32,071 nucleotides of DNA from Microvirga brassicacearum. GTDB lineage: Bacteria > Pseudomonadota > Alphaproteobacteria > Rhizobiales > Beijerinckiaceae. Made by a program: the position numbers and the translations under genes. Location: positions 1 through 32,071 of the forward strand of contig NZ_VCMV01000031.1 in the NCBI RefSeq assembly GCF_008757455.1, in the 5' to 3' direction. The notes beneath the pieces were generated by a model. The model was not told the DNA's origin and made no database searches. It saw only the letters and a program-made list of their open reading frames with translations. This document shows, one piece after another, positions 1-7,816 of this stretch (its first letter is position 1; every line of letters begins with the position of its first letter).

Positions 1-12
1 CCCCCCACCCTG

Positions 13-34
13 CCCTCCCCCACAAGGGGGGGGG
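13..34. repeat. Short C/G palindrome downstream of xdhA
   Basis: CCCCC (17-21) and GGGGG (26-30) flank an ACAA loop, inside a C-run/G-run stretch. The arrangement (C-tract, short A-rich loop, G-tract) resembles the palindromic intergenic elements common in Rhizobiales and the one seen at 14994-15108. It lies just past the xdhA stop on the minus strand, so it could also stop transcription, but there is no T-tract. Confidence 0.4.
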
Positions 35-72
35 AAGAGGCCGTTGAACCCTTCAGCTCGTCGCCCATCGCC

Positions 73-1554
73 CTACTCCGCTGCCTGCAGCGCATCCCGA
101 TGGCCGATGATCCGTGTCGCGCGGGTTTCATCGGATGCGGTTTCGCTCAGGGCCTTGAAGAGCAGATTGCGGGCGATCGTCGATCGGTAGGCGGCGGAGG
201 CACGATGATCGTCGAGGGGCTGATAATCCTGCGCCAGCGCGGACAATGCCTCGCCCCAGGCGGCGGCATCGTCGAGAGACACGCCCATGAGCGCGGCCTC
301 CGTTTCGAATGCACGTTTGGGAATGCCCGCCATGCCGCCAAAAGCAATGCGCGCCGAGGTGATGGTGCGACCCGCCAGCGTGAACTTGAACGCTCCGAGC
401 GCCGCCGAAATATCCTCATCGAACCGCTTCGTCACCTTGTAGGCGCGAAAGACTTCGTTCGCGTTCAGCTTCGGCACGATGACGCGGCGCACATATTCGC
501 CGGGCAATCTGTCCTGTTTGCGATAGGCGATGAAGAACGTATCGAGCGGGATGCTGCGCGTGCCCTCTGTGCGGCGCAATTCCAATTCGGAGCCTAACGC
601 GATCAGGACCGGTGCCAGATCGCCGATGGGCGAGCCGTTGGCGATGTTGCCGCCGACCGTGCCGGATGCACGCACCTGCACTGAACCGAAACGCCGCACG
701 ATCTCGCCGAGATCGGGGTCGATATCCGCAAGGCCGGCGAACGCGTCCGCGTGGCTCGCCATGGCGCCGATGGTAAGCACCGTCGGCGCGTCTTCGATAT
801 CCTTCAGGCCCGCGACGTTGCCGAGCCAGATGACCTTGTCGAGCGCGATCAGGTTTTTCGTCACCCAAAGCCCGACATCGGTGGAGCCGCCGACGAGCAC
901 GGCGTCGGGATGGGCCGCGTAAAGCGCGGCGAGCGACGCCTCGCTCGCCGGCGCTGCGAAGAACTGCGTGGCGTCGCCGACGAACAGGTCATCGCCGTCA
1001 TTGAATCGGCAAAGGGCTGCCGCGACCTGCGTCGACCGCGTCGCGAAAGCATCGGCCGGGTCCTCGGCGCAGGCCCGCAAAGCCGCATCGGAAATGGGCC
1101 GGTAGCCAGTGCAGCGGCAGAGATTGCCCGCCAGCGCATCGTTGACGGCGGCGCGGCGCACCGGCCGCTCGCCTTCGTGATAGAGCGCAAACAGGCTCAT
1201 GACGATTCCCGGCGTGCAGAAGCCGCATTGCGAACCATGCATCTCGACCATCGCGGCTTGCACCGGATGAAGCCTGCCCTCGACCGCCAGATCCTCGACC
1301 GTGACGAGTTCGCTGCCGTCGATCTGCCCGAGCAGGAGGATGCAGGCATTGATGGGTTCGTAATGCACCCGCCCGTCGCGCAGGCGCCCGAGCGCGACCG
1401 TACAGGCACCGCAATCGCCCTCGGCGCAGCCTTCCTTGGTGCCGAAATGCCGCTGGTTCAGTCTCAGGTAGTCAAGAAGCGTGGTGCGTGGATGAAAGCC
1501 TGAGATTTCAACGGGCTGCCCATGCCGCCAAAAGCGGATCGCTTCTCGTGTCAC
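73..1554 (-). CDS. xdhA: Xanthine dehydrogenase small subunit (2Fe-2S/FAD)
   Basis: This is the electron-transfer subunit of cytoplasmic xanthine dehydrogenase (hypoxanthine to xanthine to urate; purine catabolism). About 493 residues, the usual length. The N-terminal plant-ferredoxin-type domain has GCAEGDCGACTV (Cys43, Cys48 and Cys51 from the GTG start). The second 2Fe-2S domain has CGFCTPG followed by CRCTGYRP. The FAD domain has VLVGGSTDVGLW and GGNIANGSPIGDLAP, then the CO-dehydrogenase flavoprotein C-terminal fold. I chose GTG at 1554 because GGAGG lies about six bases upstream; an in-frame TTG at 1575 has no such site. The molybdopterin subunit xdhB would be expected immediately downstream, which is left of the window. 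An isoquinoline or aldehyde oxidase small subunit is unlikely, because those lack the fused FAD domain. The function is family knowledge; the motifs are seen directly. Confidence 0.93.
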   Translation of the reverse strand: MTREAIRFWRHGQPVEISGFHPRTTLLDYLRLNQRHFGTKEGCAEGDCGACTVALGRLRDGRVHYEPINACILLLGQIDGSELVTVEDLAVEGRLHPVQAAMVEMHGSQCGFCTPGIVMSLFALYHEGERPVRRAAVNDALAGNLCRCTGYRPISDAALRACAEDPADAFATRSTQVAAALCRFNDGDDLFVGDATQFFAAPASEASLAALYAAHPDAVLVGGSTDVGLWVTKNLIALDKVIWLGNVAGLKDIEDAPTVLTIGAMASHADAFAGLADIDPDLGEIVRRFGSVQVRASGTVGGNIANGSPIGDLAPVLIALGSELELRRTEGTRSIPLDTFFIAYRKQDRLPGEYVRRVIVPKLNANEVFRAYKVTKRFDEDISAALGAFKFTLAGRTITSARIAFGGMAGIPKRAFETEAALMGVSLDDAAAWGEALSALAQDYQPLDDHRASAAYRSTIARNLLFKALSETASDETRATRIIGHRDALQAAE

Positions 1555-1572
1555 GATTATCCTCCGCCGGAA

Positions 1573-1602
1573 CAACCCGGCTCGTCATGGTGAGCCGGGT
1601 TG
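1573..1602. repeat. 11-bp perfect stem-loop between gloA and xdhA
   Basis: CAACCCGGCTC (1573-1583) is the exact reverse complement of GAGCCGGGTTG (1592-1602), with an 8-base loop. It lies downstream of gloA and just upstream of the xdhA start on the same strand. It lacks a T-tract, so it is better described as a REP-like palindrome or a weak, processing-type terminator of gloA. It partly overlaps the xdhA leader and could influence that gene's expression. Confidence 0.6.
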
Positions 1603-1653
1603 AGGGTCGGAGCAAGGCCTTTTCGCGCCCCCCTGATCGAGGGCCGGAAGAGG

Positions 1654-2094
1654 CTACCAGGCGCCGGTGTTCGGCATGGACGCCCATGGCTCCTGCGGCG
1701 GCTTGGCGGGACCGCGCTGCAGCAACTCGATCGAGATATTGTCGGGCGATTTGACGAACGCCATGTGGCCGTCGCGCGGCGGCCGGTTGATGGTGACGCC
1801 CCCATCCATGAGCCTTTGGCAGGCGGCGTAGATGTCGTCGACCTCATAGGCGAGGTGGCCGAAATTACGGCCGCCCGTATAGGTCTCGGGATCCCAATTG
1901 AAGGTGAGTTCGAGGAGCGGCGCCTTCGTGTCGCGGGCCGAATCCGCATCGCCCGGCGCGGCGAGGAACACCAGGGTAAAGCGCCCCTTCTCGTGCTCGG
2001 TGCGGCGGGTTTCGACAAGACCGAACTTCCCGACATAGAAATCGAGCGCCCGGTCGAGGTCGGCCACGCGAACCATGGTGTGCAGATATCTCAT
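1654..2094 (-). CDS. gloA: Lactoylglutathione lyase (glyoxalase I, VOC fold)
   Basis: This enzyme isomerises the hemithioacetal of methylglyoxal and glutathione to S-lactoylglutathione, detoxifying methylglyoxal in the cytoplasm. The 146-residue protein has two beta-alpha-beta-beta-beta modules. The start [20 protein letters not shown] and the segment [11 protein letters not shown] are characteristic. The four metal ligands of the family can be placed: His5, Glu62 (LLELTFNWD), His80 (FGHLAY) and Glu123 (ISIELLQRG), closely matching E. coli GloA (His5, Glu56, His74, Glu122). The absence of a long N-terminal extension fits the Ni/Co-type bacterial enzyme. The ATG at 2094 is preceded by AAAGGAAAG. 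It is oriented with xdhA and divergent from pepN. Confidence 0.92.
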   Translation of the reverse strand: MRYLHTMVRVADLDRALDFYVGKFGLVETRRTEHEKGRFTLVFLAAPGDADSARDTKAPLLELTFNWDPETYTGGRNFGHLAYEVDDIYAACQRLMDGGVTINRPPRDGHMAFVKSPDNISIELLQRGPAKPPQEPWASMPNTGAW

Positions 2095-2264
2095 CGTCTT
2101 TCCTTTAATTCATGTGCGAACCGTCGGCCCGGGCGGGTCGCCGGTGCGATCCGAAGGTCATGGCGCATTTTTTGCACAGATCAAGTCTCCAAAGGCGAGA
2201 CCCTGACAGCACGGCCTCCGGCTCCGCCGAAGGCCTTCTCCTGAGCGGTTCAACGCTTCGCGAT

Positions 2265-2326
2265 CCACCTTGTGCCGAATAGCACTAACCATCACCTGAG
2301 AGATCAGGCACAAAGGGCCAAGGTGG
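2265..2326 (+). promoter_or_regulatory. Nested inverted repeats upstream of pepN
   Basis: In the 284-bp divergent gap between gloA and pepN, CCACCTTGTGCC (2265-2276) faces GGCACAA (2307-2313) and AAGGTGG (2320-2326). A small hairpin, CCTGA-GAGA-TCAGG (2295-2308), sits between them. GTGC (2272-2275) can pair instead with GCAC (2282-2285). The arms allow alternative pairings, so this could be a structured 5' leader or an operator. No known riboswitch motif is recognised. The rest of the gap (2095-2264) holds no gene that I can support. Confidence 0.3.
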
Positions 2327-2378
2327 CGATGATAAACCTATAGCCGCCTTCGACCGCAAACCATCACGAGAGTACCCC

Positions 2379-5030
2379 ATGCGTGACGACTCGGCCCCGA
2401 TCATTCGCCTCGAGGATTACCGGCCCAGCGATTTCCTGATCGACCGGGTCGAACTGGACGTGCGCCTTCATCCCACCGCGACGCGGGTTACCGCCACCAT
2501 GGCGATCCGCCCCAATCCGCATGGCCGCAGCGATGCGCCGCTGGTCCTCGACGGCGACGAGGTCAATCTCAAGGCGCTCGCGCTCGATGGCCGCAGCCTG
2601 CCGGGGGGTGAGTTCGAGGCCTCGTCGCAAGGGCTGACCATCGCGCAGCCGCCGCGGCGGCCGTTCACGCTCAGCGTCGAGACCGAGATCGACCCGACCG
2701 CGAACACCAAGCTGATGGGCCTCTATCGCTCCGGCGGCAATTATTGCACCCAGTGCGAAGCCGACGGTTTCCGCCGCATCACCTATTTTCTCGACCGCCC
2801 GGACGTGCTCGCCGTCTACACGACCCGGATCGAGGCCGAACGAGCCGAGGCCCCGGTTCTGCTCGGCAACGGCAACCCGGTCGAGGCCGGCGCGATCGAA
2901 GGGACCAGCCGGCATTACGCGGTCTGGCACGATCCGCATCCCAAGCCCGCCTACCTGTTCGCGCTGGTGGGCGGCCGCCTCGGTCGGGTGGCAAAGACCT
3001 TCACCACCATGAGCGGCCGCGAGGTCAGGCTCGCGATCTACGTGGAACCCGGCAAGGAGGATCGCGCCGGCTACGCGCTCGATGCGTTGGAGCGTTCCAT
3101 GCGCTGGGACGAGCGCGTCTTCGGTCTCGAATACGATCTCGACGAATTCAACGTGGTGGCGGTGTCCGATTTCAACATGGGGGCGATGGAGAACAAAGGC
3201 CTCAACATCTTCAACGACAAATACGTGCTCGCCTCGCCCGAGACGGCGACCGATGCGGATTACGCCAATATCGAAGCCATCATCGCGCACGAATATTTCC
3301 ACAACTGGACCGGCAACCGCATCACCTGCCGCGACTGGTTCCAGCTCTGTCTCAAGGAAGGGCTGACGGTTTTCCGCGATCAGGAATTCTCGTCCGACGA
3401 GCGCTCCCGCGCGGTGCACCGCATCGCCGAGGTCAAGGCCCTGCGGGCGCGCCAGTTCTCGGAGGATGCAGGCCCCCTCGCCCACCCGGTGCGGCCGACG
3501 CAGTATCGCGAGATCAACAACTTCTACACGGCGACCGTCTATGAGAAAGGCGCCGAGATCGTCCGCATGCTGAAGACGATCATCGGCGACGCGGATTTCC
3601 GGCGCGGGATGGATCTTTATGTGAAGCGCTGCGATGGCACCGCCGCCACCGTGGAGGATTTCCTGTCCGCCTTCGCCGACGTCACCGGCCGCGACCTTTC
3701 GCATTTCGCCCAATGGTATGCGCAGGCGGGAACGCCGCGGGTCACGGTGACGGGGACTTATGACGACCTGGCACGGACCTACCGCCTCGATTTCGCGCAG
3801 GCGACGAATGCGACGCCGGGCGAGACCGTGAAGCGGCCGATGGCGATCCCGATCCGCCTCGGCCTCGTGGCGCAGGATGGCAGCGCGCTTGCGACGAGAA
3901 GCGACCGTATCAGCCCGCAGGGCGTGTTCATGCTGGACAGGGAAAGCGACAGCCTGACCTTCACCAACGTTCCCCAGCGCCCGGCCCCGTCCGTGTTCCG
4001 CGATTTCTCCGCGCCGGTCAAAGTCGCGCTCGACCTGTCGAATGACGAATTGCTGGTGCTGCTGCGGCACGACACGGATGCGTTCAACCGCTGGCAGGCC
4101 GCGCAAAGCGTCTCGCTCCGCCTTCTCGTGCGTCTCTCGAAACACGAAAAGGTGGACGGGCCTGAGATCGCCGCGCTGGCAGCTGCGCTCGGAAGCTTTC
4201 TCGAGAGCGACGCGCTGCGCGATCCGGCATTCGCGGCGCTTGTCCTGACGCAACCGGGAGAAGCCGAGATCGCGCAGGAAATCGCCTCCGAGGTCGATCC
4301 GGATGCAGTTCACCGCGCTCGCACCGACTTGCGGCGCCACCTTGCGCAGGCAAACACAACGCTGCTGCGGCGGCTCTACGACGATCTGGAGGATGCGGGC
4401 GCCTACAGCCCCGATGCGGCGAGCGCCGGGCGGCGGGCCTTGCGCAACATCGCTCTTGAGCTTCTGCCGGCTGCTGATCGCTTCATGGGAGAGGAGCTCG
4501 CAGGCGCACAGTTCAAAGCGGCCGCGAACATGACCGATCGGCTTGCGGCGCTGAACACCCTCACCACCATCCCGGGCAAGGCGCGCGAGAATGCGCTGGC
4601 GAGCTTCGGCGAGCGTTATCGCGACGAACCGCTGGTCCTCGACAAGTGGTTCACGCTTCAGGCCGCCATCGAGGAGCCCGAGACCCTGTCTCGCGTCGAG
4701 TCCTTGCTCAATCACCCCGCCTTCGCGCTGAGCAATCCCAATCGCGTCCGGTCCCTGGTCGGCAGCTTCGCGATGTTGAACCAGACGCAGTTCAACCGCG
4801 CCGATGGTGCCGGCTATCGCTTCGTCGCGGGCACCATCCTGCGCGTCGATGCGCTCAATCCGCAGCTCGCCGCAAGGCTGCTGACGGCCTTCAGTTCATG
4901 GCGAATGATGGAAAGCGGGCGCCGCGCACAAGCAAAAGCGGCATTGACGCAAATCGCGGTGGCTCCCGGCCTGTCGCGTGATGCGAGCGATATCGTGCAC
5001 CGCACACTCGAAGAAAGCGAGCAACCGTAA
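2379..5030 (+). CDS. pepN: Aminopeptidase N (M1 zinc metallopeptidase)
   Basis: This broad-specificity cytoplasmic aminopeptidase trims N-terminal residues from peptides in the last steps of protein turnover. The length of 883 residues matches the E. coli PepN family. The exopeptidase motif GAMEN is at residues 268-272. The zinc site HEYFHNWTGNR gives His304, Glu305 (catalytic base) and His308, with the third ligand Glu327 in LKEGLTVF. The bacterial-type C-terminal domains (DUF3458 and the alpha-helical ARM-like region) follow from roughly residue 450 to the end. The ATG at 2379 is preceded by GAGAG. It stands alone upstream of pleC with a 193-bp gap. No defect is visible. A long open frame on the opposite strand is a GC-rich shadow. 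Confidence 0.96.
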   Translation: MRDDSAPIIRLEDYRPSDFLIDRVELDVRLHPTATRVTATMAIRPNPHGRSDAPLVLDGDEVNLKALALDGRSLPGGEFEASSQGLTIAQPPRRPFTLSVETEIDPTANTKLMGLYRSGGNYCTQCEADGFRRITYFLDRPDVLAVYTTRIEAERAEAPVLLGNGNPVEAGAIEGTSRHYAVWHDPHPKPAYLFALVGGRLGRVAKTFTTMSGREVRLAIYVEPGKEDRAGYALDALERSMRWDERVFGLEYDLDEFNVVAVSDFNMGAMENKGLNIFNDKYVLASPETATDADYANIEAIIAHEYFHNWTGNRITCRDWFQLCLKEGLTVFRDQEFSSDERSRAVHRIAEVKALRARQFSEDAGPLAHPVRPTQYREINNFYTATVYEKGAEIVRMLKTIIGDADFRRGMDLYVKRCDGTAATVEDFLSAFADVTGRDLSHFAQWYAQAGTPRVTVTGTYDDLARTYRLDFAQATNATPGETVKRPMAIPIRLGLVAQDGSALATRSDRISPQGVFMLDRESDSLTFTNVPQRPAPSVFRDFSAPVKVALDLSNDELLVLLRHDTDAFNRWQAAQSVSLRLLVRLSKHEKVDGPEIAALAAALGSFLESDALRDPAFAALVLTQPGEAEIAQEIASEVDPDAVHRARTDLRRHLAQANTTLLRRLYDDLEDAGAYSPDAASAGRRALRNIALELLPAADRFMGEELAGAQFKAAANMTDRLAALNTLTTIPGKARENALASFGERYRDEPLVLDKWFTLQAAIEEPETLSRVESLLNHPAFALSNPNRVRSLVGSFAMLNQTQFNRADGAGYRFVAGTILRVDALNPQLAARLLTAFSSWRMMESGRRAQAKAALTQIAVAPGLSRDASDIVHRTLEESEQP

Positions 5031-5147
5031 GGGATTGTATCGGTGCTTTGCGGCACCGCTCGCGACCGTGCCCGACGCCCAAAATAGCCTCATGGAAATA
5101 TTTTATTAACCTAGACGCTCTCGCCGCTAGACAAATCACTCGCTCGT

Positions 5148-5211
5148 GATTCTATTGTTAGTGATTCGGAGAGATGCGGCACGTCCTTCCGAATGAGGAC
5201 GACTAGGATTC
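5148..5211 (+). promoter_or_regulatory. Cluster of three GATTC (GANTC) sites before pleC
   Basis: GATTC occurs at 5148-5152, 5163-5167 and 5207-5211, all within 80 bases upstream of the pleC start. GANTC is the CcrM methylation site of Alphaproteobacteria and is found in promoters of cell-cycle genes. A small inverted repeat, AATCAC/GTGATT, surrounds the first site. No full CtrA box (TTAA-N7-TTAA) was found. That the sites regulate pleC is inference. Confidence 0.35.
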
Positions 5212-5223
5212 CGGAGGTTACGC

Positions 5224-7548
5224 ATGGCGGGGGCAGCGACCGCGAGCGTTCCCGCACGCGCGGGCACGATCTTGGGGGTAACGCGATCGGACGCGAACCC
5301 CACCTATCGACGACTTGAACAATACGAACCCCTGCTGCGGCTGGCCGTTCCGGCGCTCCTCGCCCTGTTTTTGCTGACGCTCGCGGCGAGCGCATGGATC
5401 CAGGTGCGCGACGGGCGCGAGAGCACGCTTGCCGATGCGGTGGCGGATATCGACATCATCGCGTCGCTGGCAGCGGTCAAGCTTGGCGTCCACCCGGCGC
5501 CAACCGACCGCAATGCCGCTGCGGCGCAGCTCGACGCGCTGGTGCGGACCATCCCCCCGAGCGCGCTCGCGCAGAGCCGCACGCTGGTGCTCGTCAACGC
5601 CGCCGGCAAGGTGCTGGCGACCCATCCGGTCACCATCAGCATTCCGGCGACGCTGCTTGACCTGCTGGGCGAAACGCAGCCGCTGACCACTTTCGCCGAC
5701 CGCGCAGGCGTGATGACGATCAAGCTCGCAAGCGGCGAGGATGCCATCGCGACCGTGCGGTCGCTTCCGGCATCCTCCGGGCAGATCGCGCTGGTGCAGC
5801 CCCTGCCGCGTGTTCTTTCCGGTTGGTTGTCGCGCACCATCGGCCACGTCTCGCTGCTCGGGGCGACGATCGTGGTGCTTCTCGGCATCGGCATCGCCTA
5901 TGTGATGCAGGCGAACCGCGCCCGCGCCGCAGACGAGGTCTGCGAGAAGGTGCGCGACCGCATCGATTCCGCGCTCAATCGCGGCCGCTGCGGATTGTGG
6001 GATTGGGATATCGGACGCGGGCGCCTGTACTGGTCGGATTCCATGTACGAGCTGCTCGGCTACGAGCGGCAGGACGAATTTTTGTCCTTCGGCGAAGTCA
6101 ACGCTATGATTCATCCGGACGACGAGGATCTCTACGCGCTCGCCGAACAGCTCGCCTCCGCCAAGACCTCGCTGCTCGATTATGAATTCCGCATCCGCAG
6201 TTCCGCCGGCGAATGGGTGTGGCTGCGCGCCCGTGCGGAACTGATGGACGACCCCGACGATGCCGCAAGCCACCTGGTGGGCATTGCCGTCGACGTGACG
6301 GAGCAGCGCGGACTGGAAGAGAGAACGGCGAAAGCCGACGCGCGCCTTCACGACGCCATCGAGGCGATCTCCGAGGCCTTCGTGCTGTGGGACGCCAACA
6401 ACAAGCTCGTGCTCTGCAATTCCAAGTTCCACAAGCTGCACGAGCTGCCATCGGACGCCGAACTGCAAGGCAAGACCTATGCGGAAGTGATGGCGCAGGG
6501 GCGCCCCGCTGAAGTGCAGCACCAGTTCATGCGGCGGCAGGAGGAAATCGGCGCGCGCAGCTACGAGGCGCGCCTGCAGGATGGACGCTGGCTGCAGATC
6601 AACGAACGCCGCACCAAGGATGGCGGCTACGTGTCGGTCGGCACCGACATCACGGCGCTCAAACGCCACGAAGGCCGGCTTGTCGATTCCGAAAAGGAAT
6701 TGATCGCCACCGTCATGGATCTCAAGCAGTCGCGTCAGAAATTGCAGGCGCAGACGCAGCAGCTGGCCGATCTCGCGGAGCGCTATCTCGACCAGAAAGC
6801 GCAGGCCGAGAGCGCCAACCGGGCGAAGTCCGAATTTCTTGCCAATATGAGCCACGAGTTGCGCACGCCGCTCAATGCCATCATCGGCTTTGCGGAAGTG
6901 ATGCAGAGCGGCATTTTCGGCACCCTGGGTTCCGAGAAGTACGAGGAATATTGCGCGGACATCCGCGGCAGCGGCGAATACCTGCTCTCAGTCATCAACG
7001 ACATTCTCGATATGTCGCGGATCGAGGCCGGACGCACCAGCCTCACCAAGCAGCCGATTGCCGTCAATGCATCGATCCAGCGCGCGCTGCGACTGGTGAG
7101 CGAGCAGATCAAGGCAAAGAACCTCACCATCACGGTCGACGTGATCCCCGAGGATATCGTGGTGCCGGCGGACGAGCGGGCGATCCACCAGATCCTCGTC
7201 AACCTGCTCCAGAACGCCACCAAATTCACCAGCGACGGCGGCTGCATCACGGTGCGCACCCGGCAGGCGGGCGACGCCATCAACCTTTACGTGGAAGATA
7301 ACGGCATCGGCATTCCCGACCACGCCCTGCAGAAACTCGGGCGTCCCTTCGAACAGGTCGAGACCGAGTTCTCGAAGAGCTACAAGGGCTCGGGCCTCGG
7401 CCTTGCCATCGCGCGCTCCCTCACCGAACTCCATGGCGGCGCACTGCGCATCCGAAGCCAGGAAGGGGTGGGCACCATCGTGCTGGTCCACCTGCCGCTG
7501 ACGGAAGCGACGAACGCGGATATCGCGCTGGGTGACGCGGCTGCGTGA
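5224..7548 (+). CDS. pleC: PleC/PdhS-type PAS sensor histidine kinase
   Basis: Membrane-bound hybrid of sensor, PAS and kinase domains, 774 residues. A first hydrophobic helix (about 38-60), an extracytoplasmic stretch of about 150 residues and a second helix (about 213-235) are followed by a PAS_3-like domain (CGLWDWDIGRGRLYWSD through the IHPDDE motif to DVTEQR). A second PAS domain starts at ISEAFVLWDANNKLVLCNSKF. The HisKA helix MSHELRTPLNAIIGFAEVMQ carries the phospho-acceptor His544. The ATPase has NLLQNATKF, VEDNGIGIPD and KGSGLGLAIA. The HisKA segment is typical of the PleC/DivJ/PdhS group, which acts on DivK/PleD to set cell polarity and CtrA activity. In rhizobia pleC lies beside glnE; here an RTX gene intervenes. 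The ATG at 5224 has GGAGG six bases upstream. The family is sure; the exact paralogue rests on synteny and motif. Confidence 0.85.
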   Translation: MAGAATASVPARAGTILGVTRSDANPTYRRLEQYEPLLRLAVPALLALFLLTLAASAWIQVRDGRESTLADAVADIDIIASLAAVKLGVHPAPTDRNAAAAQLDALVRTIPPSALAQSRTLVLVNAAGKVLATHPVTISIPATLLDLLGETQPLTTFADRAGVMTIKLASGEDAIATVRSLPASSGQIALVQPLPRVLSGWLSRTIGHVSLLGATIVVLLGIGIAYVMQANRARAADEVCEKVRDRIDSALNRGRCGLWDWDIGRGRLYWSDSMYELLGYERQDEFLSFGEVNAMIHPDDEDLYALAEQLASAKTSLLDYEFRIRSSAGEWVWLRARAELMDDPDDAASHLVGIAVDVTEQRGLEERTAKADARLHDAIEAISEAFVLWDANNKLVLCNSKFHKLHELPSDAELQGKTYAEVMAQGRPAEVQHQFMRRQEEIGARSYEARLQDGRWLQINERRTKDGGYVSVGTDITALKRHEGRLVDSEKELIATVMDLKQSRQKLQAQTQQLADLAERYLDQKAQAESANRAKSEFLANMSHELRTPLNAIIGFAEVMQSGIFGTLGSEKYEEYCADIRGSGEYLLSVINDILDMSRIEAGRTSLTKQPIAVNASIQRALRLVSEQIKAKNLTITVDVIPEDIVVPADERAIHQILVNLLQNATKFTSDGGCITVRTRQAGDAINLYVEDNGIGIPDHALQKLGRPFEQVETEFSKSYKGSGLGLAIARSLTELHGGALRIRSQEGVGTIVLVHLPLTEATNADIALGDAAA

Positions 7549-7737
7549 AGCACGGCTCGCCAAAGTCGCGGGCGCGCCACGGCTTGCAATGATCGACGAC
7601 GCGACGTTGCCTTCCGCGACGGGGCGATCCCGCAGGCGTCCACCTCTCCCGACGAAAGACGTGACGAAGGACAAGGCCGCAAGACCAGAGGACGCGGCCG
7701 CTGAATCTCCAAAGGGCCGGACAGCAGCGCGAAAGCA

Positions 7738-7770
7738 AAAGCGCCGGCGCGTTGATTGCGCCGGCGCTTT
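7738..7770. terminator. Bidirectional intrinsic terminator between pleC and the RTX gene
   Basis: A perfect 13-bp stem, AAAGCGCCGGCGC (7738-7750) and its complement (7758-7770), encloses a 7-base loop. On the minus strand the stem is followed by TTTTGCTTTC; on the plus strand it is followed by GTCTTT. It lies between the 3' ends of two convergent genes and should end both transcripts. The rest of 7549-7816 shows no gene. Confidence 0.85.
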
Positions 7771-7816
7771 GTCTTTGAATGACAGTCAGTCCGCCGGATC
7801 GGCGCAACCTATCCGA

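Noticed and set aside
2364..4715. 783-codon minus-strand frame opposite pepN
   Set aside because: pepN has all catalytic motifs in the plus frame. The antisense product is Arg/His/Glu-rich without any recognisable domain, as expected from third-base GC bias.
5100..5125. CtrA box upstream of pleC
   Set aside because: Only one TTAA half-site is present (ATTAACC); the second half at the right distance is missing.
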